Shown here: positions 7,983 through 16,398 of the stretch, one piece after another | How positions within the stretch are numbered: position 1 is the first letter of the stretch | How the letters are laid out: every line of letters begins with the position of its first letter | Origin: Lichenibacterium minor | Lineage (GTDB): Bacteria > Pseudomonadota > Alphaproteobacteria > Rhizobiales > Beijerinckiaceae | Direction of reading: 5' to 3' | NCBI RefSeq assembly: GCF_004137685.1 | Contig: NZ_QYBB01000005.1 | Span: forward strand, 1-64,000 | DNA: 64,000 bases | Position numbers and translations under genes: made by a program | The notes under the pieces: generated by a model | What the model saw: the letters and a program-made list of their open reading frames with translations, nothing else | Database searches by the model: none | What the model was told of the DNA's origin: nothing

Positions 7983-8687
7983 TCAGGGGGCCGGCGTCCG
8001 CAGCGCCGCCAACCCGCGGCGCTGCCGCCCGTTCTCGTCGAAATTGTCCGGCGCCAGCCACAGGTCGAAGGCGCGCCGCGCCGCCGGCCAGTCCCGGTCC
8101 GTCATCGCGTACCAGGCCGTGTCGCGGCTTCGGCCCTTCACGATCATGTGCTGGCGGAACACGCCCTCGAAGGTGAAGCCGAGCCGCTCAGCGGCGGCGC
8201 GGGACGGCGCGTTCAGCGCGTTGCATTTCCACTCGTAGCGGCGGTAGCCGAGGCCGTCGAACACGTATCCGGCGAGCAGCGCCATGGCTTCCGTGGCGGC
8301 CGGCCGCCGCTGCAGCGCCGGCGTGAACAGGACGTTGCCGACCTCGATCGCCCGATGGGCCGGCTCCTGCCGCATCAGCGCGGCATAGCCCACGGCGTGT
8401 CCCGACGCCGCGTCGACGATGGCCCAGAACAGGGGATCGGACGAGGCCGCCTTGGCGGCGAGGTCGGCGGCCAAGCCGGCTTCATCGGCGTAGGGCCCGT
8501 CGAACAGGTAGTCCCAGACCGCGTCGGCGCCGGCGACGCTTCGCCACAGTGCCGGGCCGTGGCGGGCGGCGTCGAGCGGCTCCAGCCGCACGAAGCGCCC
8601 GTCGAGCACCTTCCGCTCGGGTCGGGGCGCGGGCGCAGGGTCGACCGGGGGGCCTTTGGGACGGTCGGTCGGGCGGGTTTCCGTCAT
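7983..8687 (-). CDS. GNAT family N-acetyltransferase (RimJ/RimL-like)
   Basis: 234 residues with a RimJ/RimL-type GNAT fold: N-terminal FVRLEPLDAARHGPAL, the mid-fold GYAALMRQEPAHRAIEVGNVLF, acetyl-CoA region RRPAATEAMALLAGYVFDGLGYRRYEWKCNALN and AAERLGFTFEGVFRQHM. These enzymes acetylate protein N-termini, ribosomal proteins or small amines; the substrate here is unknown. Begins 9 bases after the HerA-like ATPase gene, so the two are probably co-transcribed. Confidence 0.88.
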   Translation of the reverse strand: MTETRPTDRPKGPPVDPAPAPRPERKVLDGRFVRLEPLDAARHGPALWRSVAGADAVWDYLFDGPYADEAGLAADLAAKAASSDPLFWAIVDAASGHAVGYAALMRQEPAHRAIEVGNVLFTPALQRRPAATEAMALLAGYVFDGLGYRRYEWKCNALNAPSRAAAERLGFTFEGVFRQHMIVKGRSRDTAWYAMTDRDWPAARRAFDLWLAPDNFDENGRQRRGLAALRTPAP

Positions 8688-8696
8688 GGCGTGGTC

Positions 8697-10259
8697 CTAC
8701 TCGGCCGCGGAGCGCTCGGGCGTGCCGAAAAGGTCGAGAGTTTCCGGTCGGGGCGCTTCGTCGGGTATCCGCGCGGGGGCGTTCGGGTCGCCGGGCGCCG
8801 TTTCCCATCCCAGCTCGGGCACGGCGGCGACGCGGTTGCCGGACATGTCGGAGCGCGTGACCACGAGGTCGCCCTTGTCGAGGTGCTTGACGCGCGAGCG
8901 GGCCCGGCCGGCCGAATGCATGCCGCAGCGCCGCGCCACCTCGCTGTCGGACGGGCAGGGAGCGCCCGCCAAAGCCGCCGCGGCGACGATGAGGTAGACG
9001 GCCTGCAGGTCGTCGGGGATCGCGCGGGCGACGCCGAGCGCCCGGTCCCAGTCGGCACCCGAGGCGAGTTCGGGGTCGAGCCCGGATCGCGCGGCGTTGA
9101 TGTGGAGCCGGAACTCCGCCGGCGCCACCGCGCCGACCTTGCCGATGCGGCACCGCACCTGAAAATCGCCGAACAGCACCGGCTCGGGCCGGAAGAAGCT
9201 GTCCGGGTCCGCCATGATCTCGCGGGCGATCGCCCTCAACGCCCGTTCGCGTTCCTCCGGCGGCAGGGCCGGCGCTTCCTCGGCCGGCACCGCGGTCGGC
9301 CGGTTGCGCACGATCTCCTCCAGGAGCTGGTTGACGGAGGGCGCCGGCGGCGCGGCGGCGCGGCGCTCCGCCGCGCTGGCGCGCGCCGGTCCCAGGGGCA
9401 CGGGGGCCAGGATGAGGTCCCGGGCGTCGGCGCCCGCGGGCTCGGGCAGGGGCGTCAGCTTCGGGGTGCCGCCGCGCGGCGCCGTTTCGACGCTGCCGAC
9501 CCTGATGGGCAGCGGGCGGCGCGACAGGGCGGGGCCGAGCGCCACGAAATGGCCGCGCTGCAGCTCGCGGAACACTTCCGCCTGCCGGCGCTCGAGCCCG
9601 AGCAGGTCCGCGGCGCGCGCCATGTCGATGTCGAGGAAGGTGCGGCCCATGAGGAAGTTGGTGGCTTCGGCCGCGACGTTCTTAGCGAGCTTGGCCAGGC
9701 GCTGCGTCGCGATGACGCCGGCGAGGCCGCGCTTCCGCCCGCGGCACATGAGGTTCGTCATGGCGCCGAGGGACAGCTTGCGCGCTTCCTCGCTGACGTC
9801 GCCCGACACCGCGGGGGCGAAGAGCTGGGCCTCGTCGACGATGATCAGCGCCGGGAACCAGTGGTCGCGGTCGGCGTCGAACAGCGCGTTGAGGAAGACC
9901 GCGGCGGCGCGCATCTGCATCTCGGCGTCGAGCTTCTCCAGCGTCAGCACGGCGGAGATGCGATGCTGGCGCACCCGCGCCGCGATGGTTTCGAGCTCGG
10001 CCACGGATCTGTCGCCGTCGACCACGACGTGGCCGAAGCGCTCGGCCAGGCCCACGAAGTCGCCCTCGGGGTCGATCACGACCTGTTGCACGTGGGGGGC
10101 GCTCTGTTCCAGCAGGCGGCGCAGAAGGTGCGACTTGCCCGAGCCGGAATTGCCCTGGACGAGGAGGCGCGTGGCCAGCAGCTCCTCGAGGTCGAGCATG
10201 GCGGGTCCGGGGACGGCGCCCGACGCGGCCGTGGCCCCCATGTCGATTTCGATCTTCAT
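8697..10259 (-). CDS. HerA/DUF87-like ATPase
   Basis: 520 residues. Walker A GNSGSGKS at 36-43, Walker B LIIVDEAQ at 138-145, and an arginine-rich RGRKRGLAGVIATQRLAKL segment, as in HerA/FtsK-type hexameric ATPases. Family members include DNA translocases of archaeal-type end resection and of defence and conjugation systems; bacterial stand-alone versions are poorly studied. The C-terminal 200 residues contain a low-complexity Pro/Ala stretch and a domain ending in DKGDLVVTRSDMSGNRVAAVP that I do not recognise. No NurA-like nuclease is adjacent; the downstream gene is a GNAT acetyltransferase. Confidence 0.82.
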   Translation of the reverse strand: MKIEIDMGATAASGAVPGPAMLDLEELLATRLLVQGNSGSGKSHLLRRLLEQSAPHVQQVVIDPEGDFVGLAERFGHVVVDGDRSVAELETIAARVRQHRISAVLTLEKLDAEMQMRAAAVFLNALFDADRDHWFPALIIVDEAQLFAPAVSGDVSEEARKLSLGAMTNLMCRGRKRGLAGVIATQRLAKLAKNVAAEATNFLMGRTFLDIDMARAADLLGLERRQAEVFRELQRGHFVALGPALSRRPLPIRVGSVETAPRGGTPKLTPLPEPAGADARDLILAPVPLGPARASAAERRAAAPPAPSVNQLLEEIVRNRPTAVPAEEAPALPPEERERALRAIAREIMADPDSFFRPEPVLFGDFQVRCRIGKVGAVAPAEFRLHINAARSGLDPELASGADWDRALGVARAIPDDLQAVYLIVAAAALAGAPCPSDSEVARRCGMHSAGRARSRVKHLDKGDLVVTRSDMSGNRVAAVPELGWETAPGDPNAPARIPDEAPRPETLDLFGTPERSAAE

Positions 10260-10398
10260 CGGTCCCACCCTAGCGCGAAACGGGGCCGCGGGGCAGGGGG
10301 CGGAGCCGGGCATCCCCAACGCTTCAGCGGTGGGGCGGGCCGACGGCAAGGGTTCGTTCAGATCCCCGTCGCACTCTCGTGGCCAGGAGATCGCGCCC

Positions 10399-10572
10399 AT
10401 GAGCTTCATCCCAGCCGGCTTCGTGCCCGCCGGCCTCGTCCCCCACCTGTCCCTGCAGGCGTCGCCATCCATGCTGGCGATCGGCTTCTCGGTGCTGCTC
10501 GTTCTGTCGCTCGTCGCCGCCGAGGAGATCGAGGTGCGGCGCGTCCGCCCGTCCGAGGTTTCCGACGGCTGA
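10399..10572 (+). CDS. Small single-pass membrane protein, unknown
   Basis: 57 residues with a proline/glycine-rich N-terminus and one membrane segment (about 25-41, MLAIGFSVLLVLSLVAA), then a charged tail. An AGGAGA ribosome site at 10385-10390 with 8-base spacing to the ATG argues that it is real. Divergent from the HerA-like ATPase gene. No family recognised. Confidence 0.55.
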   Translation: MSFIPAGFVPAGLVPHLSLQASPSMLAIGFSVLLVLSLVAAEEIEVRRVRPSEVSDG

Positions 10573-10677
10573 CGGCGGACCGGTCAAGGGCGGCCTGCGG
10601 TCCATCGCTCCGCGACGCGGAGCTCGGTTCCACCCCGGCGGCGGCCCACTCCGGTGTTCCAGCGATCCGCGGTCGCG

Positions 10678-10974
10678 TCACTCCGCGGCGGCGAGCCGGC
10701 CCCGCATGCCGTCGAGCACCGCTTGGCCCGAGCGCCCCGCATCGGCGGGGTCGACGAACGTGTCGGCGCTCTGCGCCACGGGTTCCATGTGGCCGAACCG
10801 GCGGATCTGCCACGCGAAGCCCCGGGGACGGTCGGCGGCCCGCACCACCACCATCACGAGCTGATGCTCCTCGGGAAACTGCGTCTTGTGGTCCCGCTTG
10901 CGTTGCCGCGCCAGGGCGGCGGCTTCCCGCGCCGCTTCGGTGAAGTGGCGCCTCGTTTTCTCACAGGTCGGCAT
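10678..10974 (-). CDS. Conserved hypothetical protein
   Basis: 98 residues; not recognised. The body reads like a small soluble domain: MPTCEKTRRHFTEAAREAAAL, then EEHQLVMVVVRAADRPRGFAW and QIRRFGHMEPVAQSADTF. There is no signal or membrane segment. A longer frame extends upstream to 11112, but its added residues are low-complexity Arg/Pro/Ala, so the ATG at 10974 behind GGTAGGATCG is preferred. Convergent with the small membrane protein gene. Confidence 0.6.
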   Translation of the reverse strand: MPTCEKTRRHFTEAAREAAALARQRKRDHKTQFPEEHQLVMVVVRAADRPRGFAWQIRRFGHMEPVAQSADTFVDPADAGRSGQAVLDGMRGRLAAAE

Positions 10975-11245
10975 CGATCCTACCCTCGTCCATCGCGGCC
11001 GCCGGGCCTGATCCGGCCGGGGCCGCGCAGCCTGCCGCGCCCGCGGCGACGCGGGGCCGCGACGAGGCCGCCCCGCTGACCGCATAGGAGCAAGGGCAGC
11101 GGCGGACGGCATTCACATGGGATAGGTCAAATGCAGATCGCGGGAGAATAGTCCGCCCCGGCGGGCGACGAACCACCGATGAAGCACAGTTCCCCGGGGA
11201 CGCTTTTTGCGACATCACGCCGCGGTGACTTGTGGGTCCGCGGCT

Positions 11246-12355
11246 TCAAGACGAGGCGAGCGGCGCCACGCCGACGTGTTCGGCGAAGAAGCGCAGCATC
11301 TCGCCCGACGCATCCGGCCCCTGCGGGTCGGTGTAGGATCCCGCGGTGCTGCCGCCCGACCAGGCGTGGCCGGAACCGTGGACGATCCATTGCTCGACGA
11401 CGGTCCGCCCCGCGGCGTCGACGCGGCGCGTCCGGCGGTACGCCCGCCCGCCGGGCACGGCGCCGTCCTCGCTGGTGGTGTCGACCGCCGCGGCCCGGAC
11501 GGCCTGGGCGGCGACCTCGTCGGCGTTGACGGGATGCACGGTGGAGTCCCGGTCGCCGTGGAACACGATGGCGGGCACCGCCGCCGCGCCGGTGTCGGAC
11601 ACATGCGGGCCCGCGCCGGCGCGCATCGCCGCGAAGGCGGAGTTGACGTCGTGGGCGGCGCCGCAGGCCAGGCCCGAATGCACCCCCACGGCGGCGTAAA
11701 GGTCCGGGTAGCGCTGTCCCATCGTGGCGGCGAGCGCGCCGCCGGCGGACAGGCCGGCCACGTAGACGCGGGCGGGGTCGACCAGCCGGCGCGCCATCAC
11801 GTCGCGCGTGATGCCGGCGATCAGCGCCGGCTCGCCGCTGTCCCGCTTCTGGTCGGTCCCCTTGAACCAGTTCCAGCACCTTTGCCCGTTGGCGGCGGAC
11901 GTCTGCGCCGGGTAGCAGACGAGGAAGCCGTCGCGCTCCGCCCAGTCGTTCATGCGGGTGCCGGCCGCGAAGTCGTCGGGGGACTGGGTGCAGCCGTGCA
12001 GCATGACGACCAGCGGCAGGGCGACGCCCGCCTCGGCGCAAGCCGGCACGTAGAGCTTGTAGGCGCGCCGGCCGGCCCCGTCGGCGAAGGGCACCTCCGT
12101 GAAGGTCCCGCGTGCCGCCGCGGCCGGCACGGGCTGGGCGACCGTGAACGGGTTGAAATATTGGAAGCTGTCGAAGGCGTCCTGGAAGTCCGACATCATG
12201 CCGTCGAAGAGGCTCGACGGGGGCGGGCGGCGGGGAACCACGTCGGCGGTGTCGCCCTTGAGGGTCCGCTGGACGAAGGTCCCCGCGTCGCCGCCGCGGC
12301 CGGCCCGCGGCATCCTGGAGGCGCCGATCATCCCGGCTCGAAACAGCTGCGTCAT
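11246..12355 (-). CDS. PHB depolymerase-family esterase
   Basis: 369 residues of the LpqC/polyhydroxybutyrate-depolymerase esterase family, alpha/beta hydrolase fold. Seen: oxyanion-side VVMLHGCTQSPDDFA (117-130), nucleophile S203 in VAGLSAGGALAA, a later FHGDRDSTVHP acid segment, and GSGHAWSGG bearing the catalytic histidine. No clear signal peptide, so likely intracellular. The N-terminal 80 residues with MMSDFQDAFDSFQYFNPF resemble the lead of rhizobial members. Divergent from an SDR gene, with two TTGCNNTGCA sites between them. Confidence 0.85.
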   Translation of the reverse strand: MTQLFRAGMIGASRMPRAGRGGDAGTFVQRTLKGDTADVVPRRPPPSSLFDGMMSDFQDAFDSFQYFNPFTVAQPVPAAAARGTFTEVPFADGAGRRAYKLYVPACAEAGVALPLVVMLHGCTQSPDDFAAGTRMNDWAERDGFLVCYPAQTSAANGQRCWNWFKGTDQKRDSGEPALIAGITRDVMARRLVDPARVYVAGLSAGGALAATMGQRYPDLYAAVGVHSGLACGAAHDVNSAFAAMRAGAGPHVSDTGAAAVPAIVFHGDRDSTVHPVNADEVAAQAVRAAAVDTTSEDGAVPGGRAYRRTRRVDAAGRTVVEQWIVHGSGHAWSGGSTAGSYTDPQGPDASGEMLRFFAEHVGVAPLASS

Positions 12356-12725
12356 GGCGTCGTGTCCTGCTGGTCCGTCGCGACGGAGGGAGGCGGGGCG
12401 CGGCCCGCCGGCCGTCCCGGTGATGCGGACCTGGAGCGGCCCGTCTGTCGAGGGCGACGCGACGCCGCCCCCTTCCACGGCGATGGCCGCCGCGGCTTTT
12501 GTTGCGCTGCACAATGGATATGCAACGTCCATATTGCAATGCACCGATCGGAAGGTGGTTGCCCGTCCCGCGCCGCGGTCGGGGCTGCCCCGCGCCCGAC
12601 GAGCCCCTGCGCGACGCCATCCTGGGCGCGAAGCTTGAAGGATCCGTGCCCGCCGCCGCCCGTCCCCGCCGGGCGACGCGGCCCTTGACGCGGCGCGGGC
12701 CGCTTCGCAAACCGAGGACGAAGCG
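12356..12725. other. 370-base divergent intergenic region
   Basis: Separates the divergent esterase and SDR genes. It contains an AT-richer patch around 12490-12545 with paired TTGCNNTGCA sites and otherwise GC-rich DNA in which I see no gene. The SDR start has CGAGGACGAAGCG just before it. Confidence 0.6.
12502..12543. promoter_or_regulatory. Paired TTGCNNTGCA sites, possible PhaR operator
   Basis: TTGCGCTGCA (12502-12511) and TTGCAATGCA (12534-12543) lie exactly 32 bases apart, about three helical turns. TGC/GCA-type motifs are described for the polyhydroxybutyrate regulator PhaR of alphaproteobacteria, and the neighbouring esterase belongs to the PHB-depolymerase family. PhaR control is inferred. 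Confidence 0.45.
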
Positions 12726-13610
12726 ATGTCGACCTTCGAGGAGCCCACCATGCAGCACCATCCCGCCATCGCCCCCGGCCGCACCGCCGTCGTCACGGGC
12801 GGCGCCAGCGGCATCGGCCTCGCGGCCGGCAAGCGGTTCGCGTCGCTCGGCCTCAACGTCGTGCTGGCCGACCTCGCCGGCGACGCCCTCGACGCCGCGC
12901 GCGCCGCGGTGATGATGGCGGCGTCGGCCGCGGGGGCGACGGATCCGTCGGCGGCGGTGCGCGCCGTGCCCACCGACGTGGGCCGCATGGACGACATGCG
13001 CGTCCTGAAGGAGACCGCCTACGAGGCCTTCGGCGACGTGGCGGTGCTGATGAACAACGCGGCCATCAGCCCCGTCGGCAAGCCGTGGGACGCCTACGGC
13101 GACTGGCAGCGGCTGCTGGCCACCAACCTGTGGGGCGTCATCAACGGCGTGCAGGCCTTCGCGCCGGCTTTGTTGGAGGCCGGCAAGCCCGCCGCCATCG
13201 TCAACACGGGCTCGAAGCAGGGCATCACCACGCCGCCCGGCAATGCCGCCTACAACGTCAGCAAGGCGGGCGTGAAGGCCTTCACCGAGGCCACCGCCTA
13301 CGAGCTGCGGGAAACGCCGAACTGCGCCGTGACGGCACACCTGCTCATCCCCGGTTTCACCTTCACGGGCCTGACCAACGCGTCCGAGAAGCCCGCCGCG
13401 GCCTGGACGGCCGAGCAGGTCGTCGCCTTCATGCTCGACGCCATGGCGAGCGGCGACTTCTACATCCTGTGCCCCGACAACGATGTCGATCGCGCCACCG
13501 ACGAGAAGCGCATGGCCTGGGCCATGGGCGACGTGATCGAGAACCGCCCGGCCCTGTCGCGCTGGCACCCGGATTTCAAGGACGCCTTCGCGCGTCACAT
13601 GGCCGGCTGA
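12726..13610 (+). CDS. SDR family NAD(P)-dependent oxidoreductase
   Basis: 294 residues, classical short-chain dehydrogenase. Cofactor motif TGGASGIG (24-31), D49 near the end of beta-2 (favouring NAD), NNA at 110-112, catalytic S163, Y176 and K180 (YNVSK). The C-terminal WHPDFKDAFARHMAG tail is not part of the core fold. Substrate unknown. Divergent from the PHB-depolymerase-type esterase, with which it may be co-regulated; a 3-hydroxyacid role is conceivable but not shown. Confidence 0.88.
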   Translation: MSTFEEPTMQHHPAIAPGRTAVVTGGASGIGLAAGKRFASLGLNVVLADLAGDALDAARAAVMMAASAAGATDPSAAVRAVPTDVGRMDDMRVLKETAYEAFGDVAVLMNNAAISPVGKPWDAYGDWQRLLATNLWGVINGVQAFAPALLEAGKPAAIVNTGSKQGITTPPGNAAYNVSKAGVKAFTEATAYELRETPNCAVTAHLLIPGFTFTGLTNASEKPAAAWTAEQVVAFMLDAMASGDFYILCPDNDVDRATDEKRMAWAMGDVIENRPALSRWHPDFKDAFARHMAG

Positions 13611-13621
13611 GCGCCGCGGCC

Positions 13622-15319
13622 GTGCGGGTCCGGCCGGGGCTGCCGCGGCGCGTGGGGGCGGCCTGGCCCGCTGCCGCCGCCGCTCTGCTCTGCGCGGGGG
13701 CGGCCGGCACGGCCGCCGTCACGGTCGCGGCGGTGTACCGCCTCCACGTGCCGCTGCCCTACTGGGACGAGTGGTACACGATCGCGCATTTCCGCCACTT
13801 CGCCGAGGGCGGCTACGGGATCGCCGACCTCGCCGCGCAGCACAACGAGCACAGGCTCCTGTTTCCGCGGCTGTTCTTCTTCGCCGACGAGGTGCTGTTC
13901 GGGTTTTCGGGCGTCCTCGACGCCACCGTGACCCTGGTCCTCCAGGCCGTCAACGCCGCCCTGCTGATCGCCTGGATGAGGTGCCTCGTCGCTCGGGCCG
14001 CCCATCGGGCCCTGCTGGCGGGGCTCGTGGTGGTGCTGCTCTTCACGCTGCGGCAGGAGCAGAACTTCACCAACGGTTTCCAGCTCCAGTTCGTCGGCGT
14101 CTTCACCGCTGCGGCGCTGGCGGGCTCGGCCTACGTCGCCGCGCTCGATCGCCTGCGGGACGCGCGCCGGGGCAGCGCACCCTTCTTCGCCCTGGCGGCG
14201 CTCGGTTGCGCGGTGTCGACCTACACCATGGCCAACGGCCTGCTGGTGGGGCCCGTCCTGGCCGTCGCGGCCGTGTTGCGGCGCGCCCCGTGGTGGGTTT
14301 CGGCCGCCACGGCGGCGGCCTCCGTCAGCCTCGCGGCGCTGTTCGTCCACGGATACGCGCCCGGCGGCGACGGGCAGCCGCTGTCGCAGGCCCTGACGCA
14401 CCCGCTGCCCTACGCCGTCTACGTCGCCGCCTATCTCGGCAATCCCCTTGACCTCGGGAGCCCGGCCGCCACCGCCCTGGGGTCGGTGGGGCTGGCCCTC
14501 GCGGCGGGTGCGGCGTGGCGGGTCCGCGACGGCGCGGCGCGCGACCCCGCCAGCCTCAAGCTCCTGATCCTCGCGGGCTTCGTGCTGGCGAGCGCCGCCG
14601 CGACCGCCTACGGCCGCATCGCGCTCGGCGTCGAACAGGCTTCGGAAAGCCGCTATGCCACGCCGTCGCTGCTGTTCTGGTGCGCGCTGGTGCTGTTCTG
14701 GTTTCCCGTCGCGGTCCGCCCGGGCCGCCGCCCGGCCGGCGCCTTCGCGCTGGGCGCGCTGGTGGCGCTGCTCGCCGTCGCGGCGCTCGCCGCCGAAGCG
14801 ACGGCCTGGCCGGCGCTGGCGGAGCGCTCGGCCGCGTTGCGCCGCGTGTCGGACAGCCTCGTTTCCGGCCTCTACGACGGCGCCGCCGCGGGCGTCTACG
14901 AGACCACGCCGTGGGACGACATCCGCCCGGTGGTCCCCTTCCTGCGCCAGCACCGCCTCGCTGCCTTCGCGGATCCGACCGTCGCGGCGCTCGGCCAGCC
15001 GGTGGCGACGCTCGGGCGGATCGCCCCGCGGGACGCCTGCGAGGGGACCGTCGCGGCCCGCGCCGATCCGGCGCTCGGCCCGGGCGGCGTCAGGCTCGAC
15101 GGGACGGCGCGGGACGGTGGCACCCGCGGCGCCCCGCGTCGCATCGTGGTGACGGACGGCACCGGCACGGTCGTCGGCTTCGGCTCGGCTTCCCTGCCGT
15201 CCCGGCCGTCCCGCCTGTGGTCCGCCTACGGCACGGGGGGGCCGGGGAGCGCCTTGCAGGCCTATGCCGAACTGGCCGACGGCGCCCTGTGCCCGCTGGG
15301 GACCGCCGCGATCGAATGA
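13622..15319 (+). CDS. Polytopic membrane protein, possible glycosyltransferase-type
   Basis: About 565 residues, some 11-12 hydrophobic segments over residues 10-400, then a C-terminal soluble domain. The first extracytoplasmic loop carries PLPYWDEWYTIAHF and AAQHNEHRLLFPRLFF. An acidic W/D/E motif just after TM1 followed by a histidine-rich stretch resembles the GT-C membrane transferase layout, but I cannot name a family. Start is a GTG at 13622 or 13652, just after the SDR stop, so read-through from that gene is likely. A frame extending farther upstream only overlaps the SDR gene. Confidence 0.7.
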   Translation: MRVRPGLPRRVGAAWPAAAAALLCAGAAGTAAVTVAAVYRLHVPLPYWDEWYTIAHFRHFAEGGYGIADLAAQHNEHRLLFPRLFFFADEVLFGFSGVLDATVTLVLQAVNAALLIAWMRCLVARAAHRALLAGLVVVLLFTLRQEQNFTNGFQLQFVGVFTAAALAGSAYVAALDRLRDARRGSAPFFALAALGCAVSTYTMANGLLVGPVLAVAAVLRRAPWWVSAATAAASVSLAALFVHGYAPGGDGQPLSQALTHPLPYAVYVAAYLGNPLDLGSPAATALGSVGLALAAGAAWRVRDGAARDPASLKLLILAGFVLASAAATAYGRIALGVEQASESRYATPSLLFWCALVLFWFPVAVRPGRRPAGAFALGALVALLAVAALAAEATAWPALAERSAALRRVSDSLVSGLYDGAAAGVYETTPWDDIRPVVPFLRQHRLAAFADPTVAALGQPVATLGRIAPRDACEGTVAARADPALGPGGVRLDGTARDGGTRGAPRRIVVTDGTGTVVGFGSASLPSRPSRLWSAYGTGGPGSALQAYAELADGALCPLGTAAIE

Positions 15320-15341
15320 CGGTCCGACGCCGGGCGGCGGG

Positions 15342-16358
15342 TCACTGCGCCGCCACCGGCGACGGGGCCACGGTGCCCTTCAGGCCCATGCGGTCGGCCA
15401 CGGAGCCGATCGCCGCGACGACGACGTCCGGGTCCGACCATTGCGGCGAGTGCCCGCGCCCCTTCAGCAGCGCGATCGTGGCGCCCGGCAATTCGCGGGC
15501 CATGCGCTCGCCGTGGAAAAAGGCCGGCGCGATCGTGTCGCTGTCGCCCGCCACGATCGCGGTCGGGATGGCGATGTCCGGCAGCCGCGGCCCGAGCCCC
15601 GTCACGAAGGCATGGAGGTGGAACACGTCGGTGGCGTTGTTTTCGAACTCGTCCGGCCGCAGCACCAGTTCCACGCCCGTCCGCTCGGCGAAACGCGGCG
15701 GCACGGGCTCGGGGGCGAAGACGGACGCGATGCCGGCCGGCAACAGGAGTTGCCCGACGGGGAGCGTGACGATGTGGGTGAAGGCCGGCCCGAGCCAGCG
15801 CGACGCCGCCGGGGCGTAGTACCATTCGATGCCGGTCGGCCAGGGGTAGACGACCGGCGACAGCAGCACGACGCCCCCGGTGACGTCGCGATGGTCGAGC
15901 GCGAAGACCGCCGCCAGGGCGCCGCTCCAGCTGTGCCCCACCACCACCGCATCCGCCACCCCCAGGCGGTGCAGCCCGTCGGCGATGAGCGCGGCCTGCC
16001 GGGCGGGCGACGCGTCGCCCTCCTCGCCGTCGGGCCGGTCGCTCCATCCGTGGCCCGGACGGTCGAAGGCCAGCACGCGGAACCCCCGCTCGGCGAGCGG
16101 GGCGCCCAGGGGCACCATCATGTCGGCCTGGTTGCCGCTGGCGCCGTGCAGCAGCACCACGGTGCCGCGCGGCCGGCCCTGCGGTGTCCGCTCGGTGTAG
16201 TGGAGCCGGGCGCCGCCGCCGATTTCCACGAAGGCCCCGCCCGGCGGAAAGCGGCGCGAGATGACGCCGGTCTGCCACAGCGTGTAGAGCCAGCCGCCGA
16301 GCGCCAGGGCCGCCACCAGCACGGCGACGCCCGCGGCCGATCCCCAGGCGTACCTCAA
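15342..16358 (-). CDS. Alpha/beta hydrolase, membrane-anchored
   Basis: 338 residues. N-terminal hydrophobic anchor (8-28), then an alpha/beta hydrolase: LLHGASGNQADMM (oxyanion region), FDRPGHGWSDRP, nucleophile elbow VVGHSWSG with S143, acid in VAGDSDTIAP, histidine in GRGHSPQWSDPD. Substrate unknown. TTG start at 16358, close behind GGAGG; a later GTG is possible. Lies 40 bases downstream of the TPR gene on the same strand and converges on the large membrane protein gene. Confidence 0.85.
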   Translation of the reverse strand: MRYAWGSAAGVAVLVAALALGGWLYTLWQTGVISRRFPPGGAFVEIGGGARLHYTERTPQGRPRGTVVLLHGASGNQADMMVPLGAPLAERGFRVLAFDRPGHGWSDRPDGEEGDASPARQAALIADGLHRLGVADAVVVGHSWSGALAAVFALDHRDVTGGVVLLSPVVYPWPTGIEWYYAPAASRWLGPAFTHIVTLPVGQLLLPAGIASVFAPEPVPPRFAERTGVELVLRPDEFENNATDVFHLHAFVTGLGPRLPDIAIPTAIVAGDSDTIAPAFFHGERMARELPGATIALLKGRGHSPQWSDPDVVVAAIGSVADRMGLKGTVAPSPVAAQ

Positions 16359-16398
16359 GCCTCCGCGGTCCCGCGCCCGCCGCCCGCTCCCCCAGCCG

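Noticed and set aside
7971-10943. 990-codon open frame on the plus strand
   Set aside because: It is antisense to the GNAT and HerA-like genes; composition is Arg/Gly-rich without motifs.
10961-11218. 85-codon minus-strand frame upstream of the 98-residue hypothetical gene
   Set aside because: It overlaps that gene, lacks a ribosome site and shows no family-like sequence.
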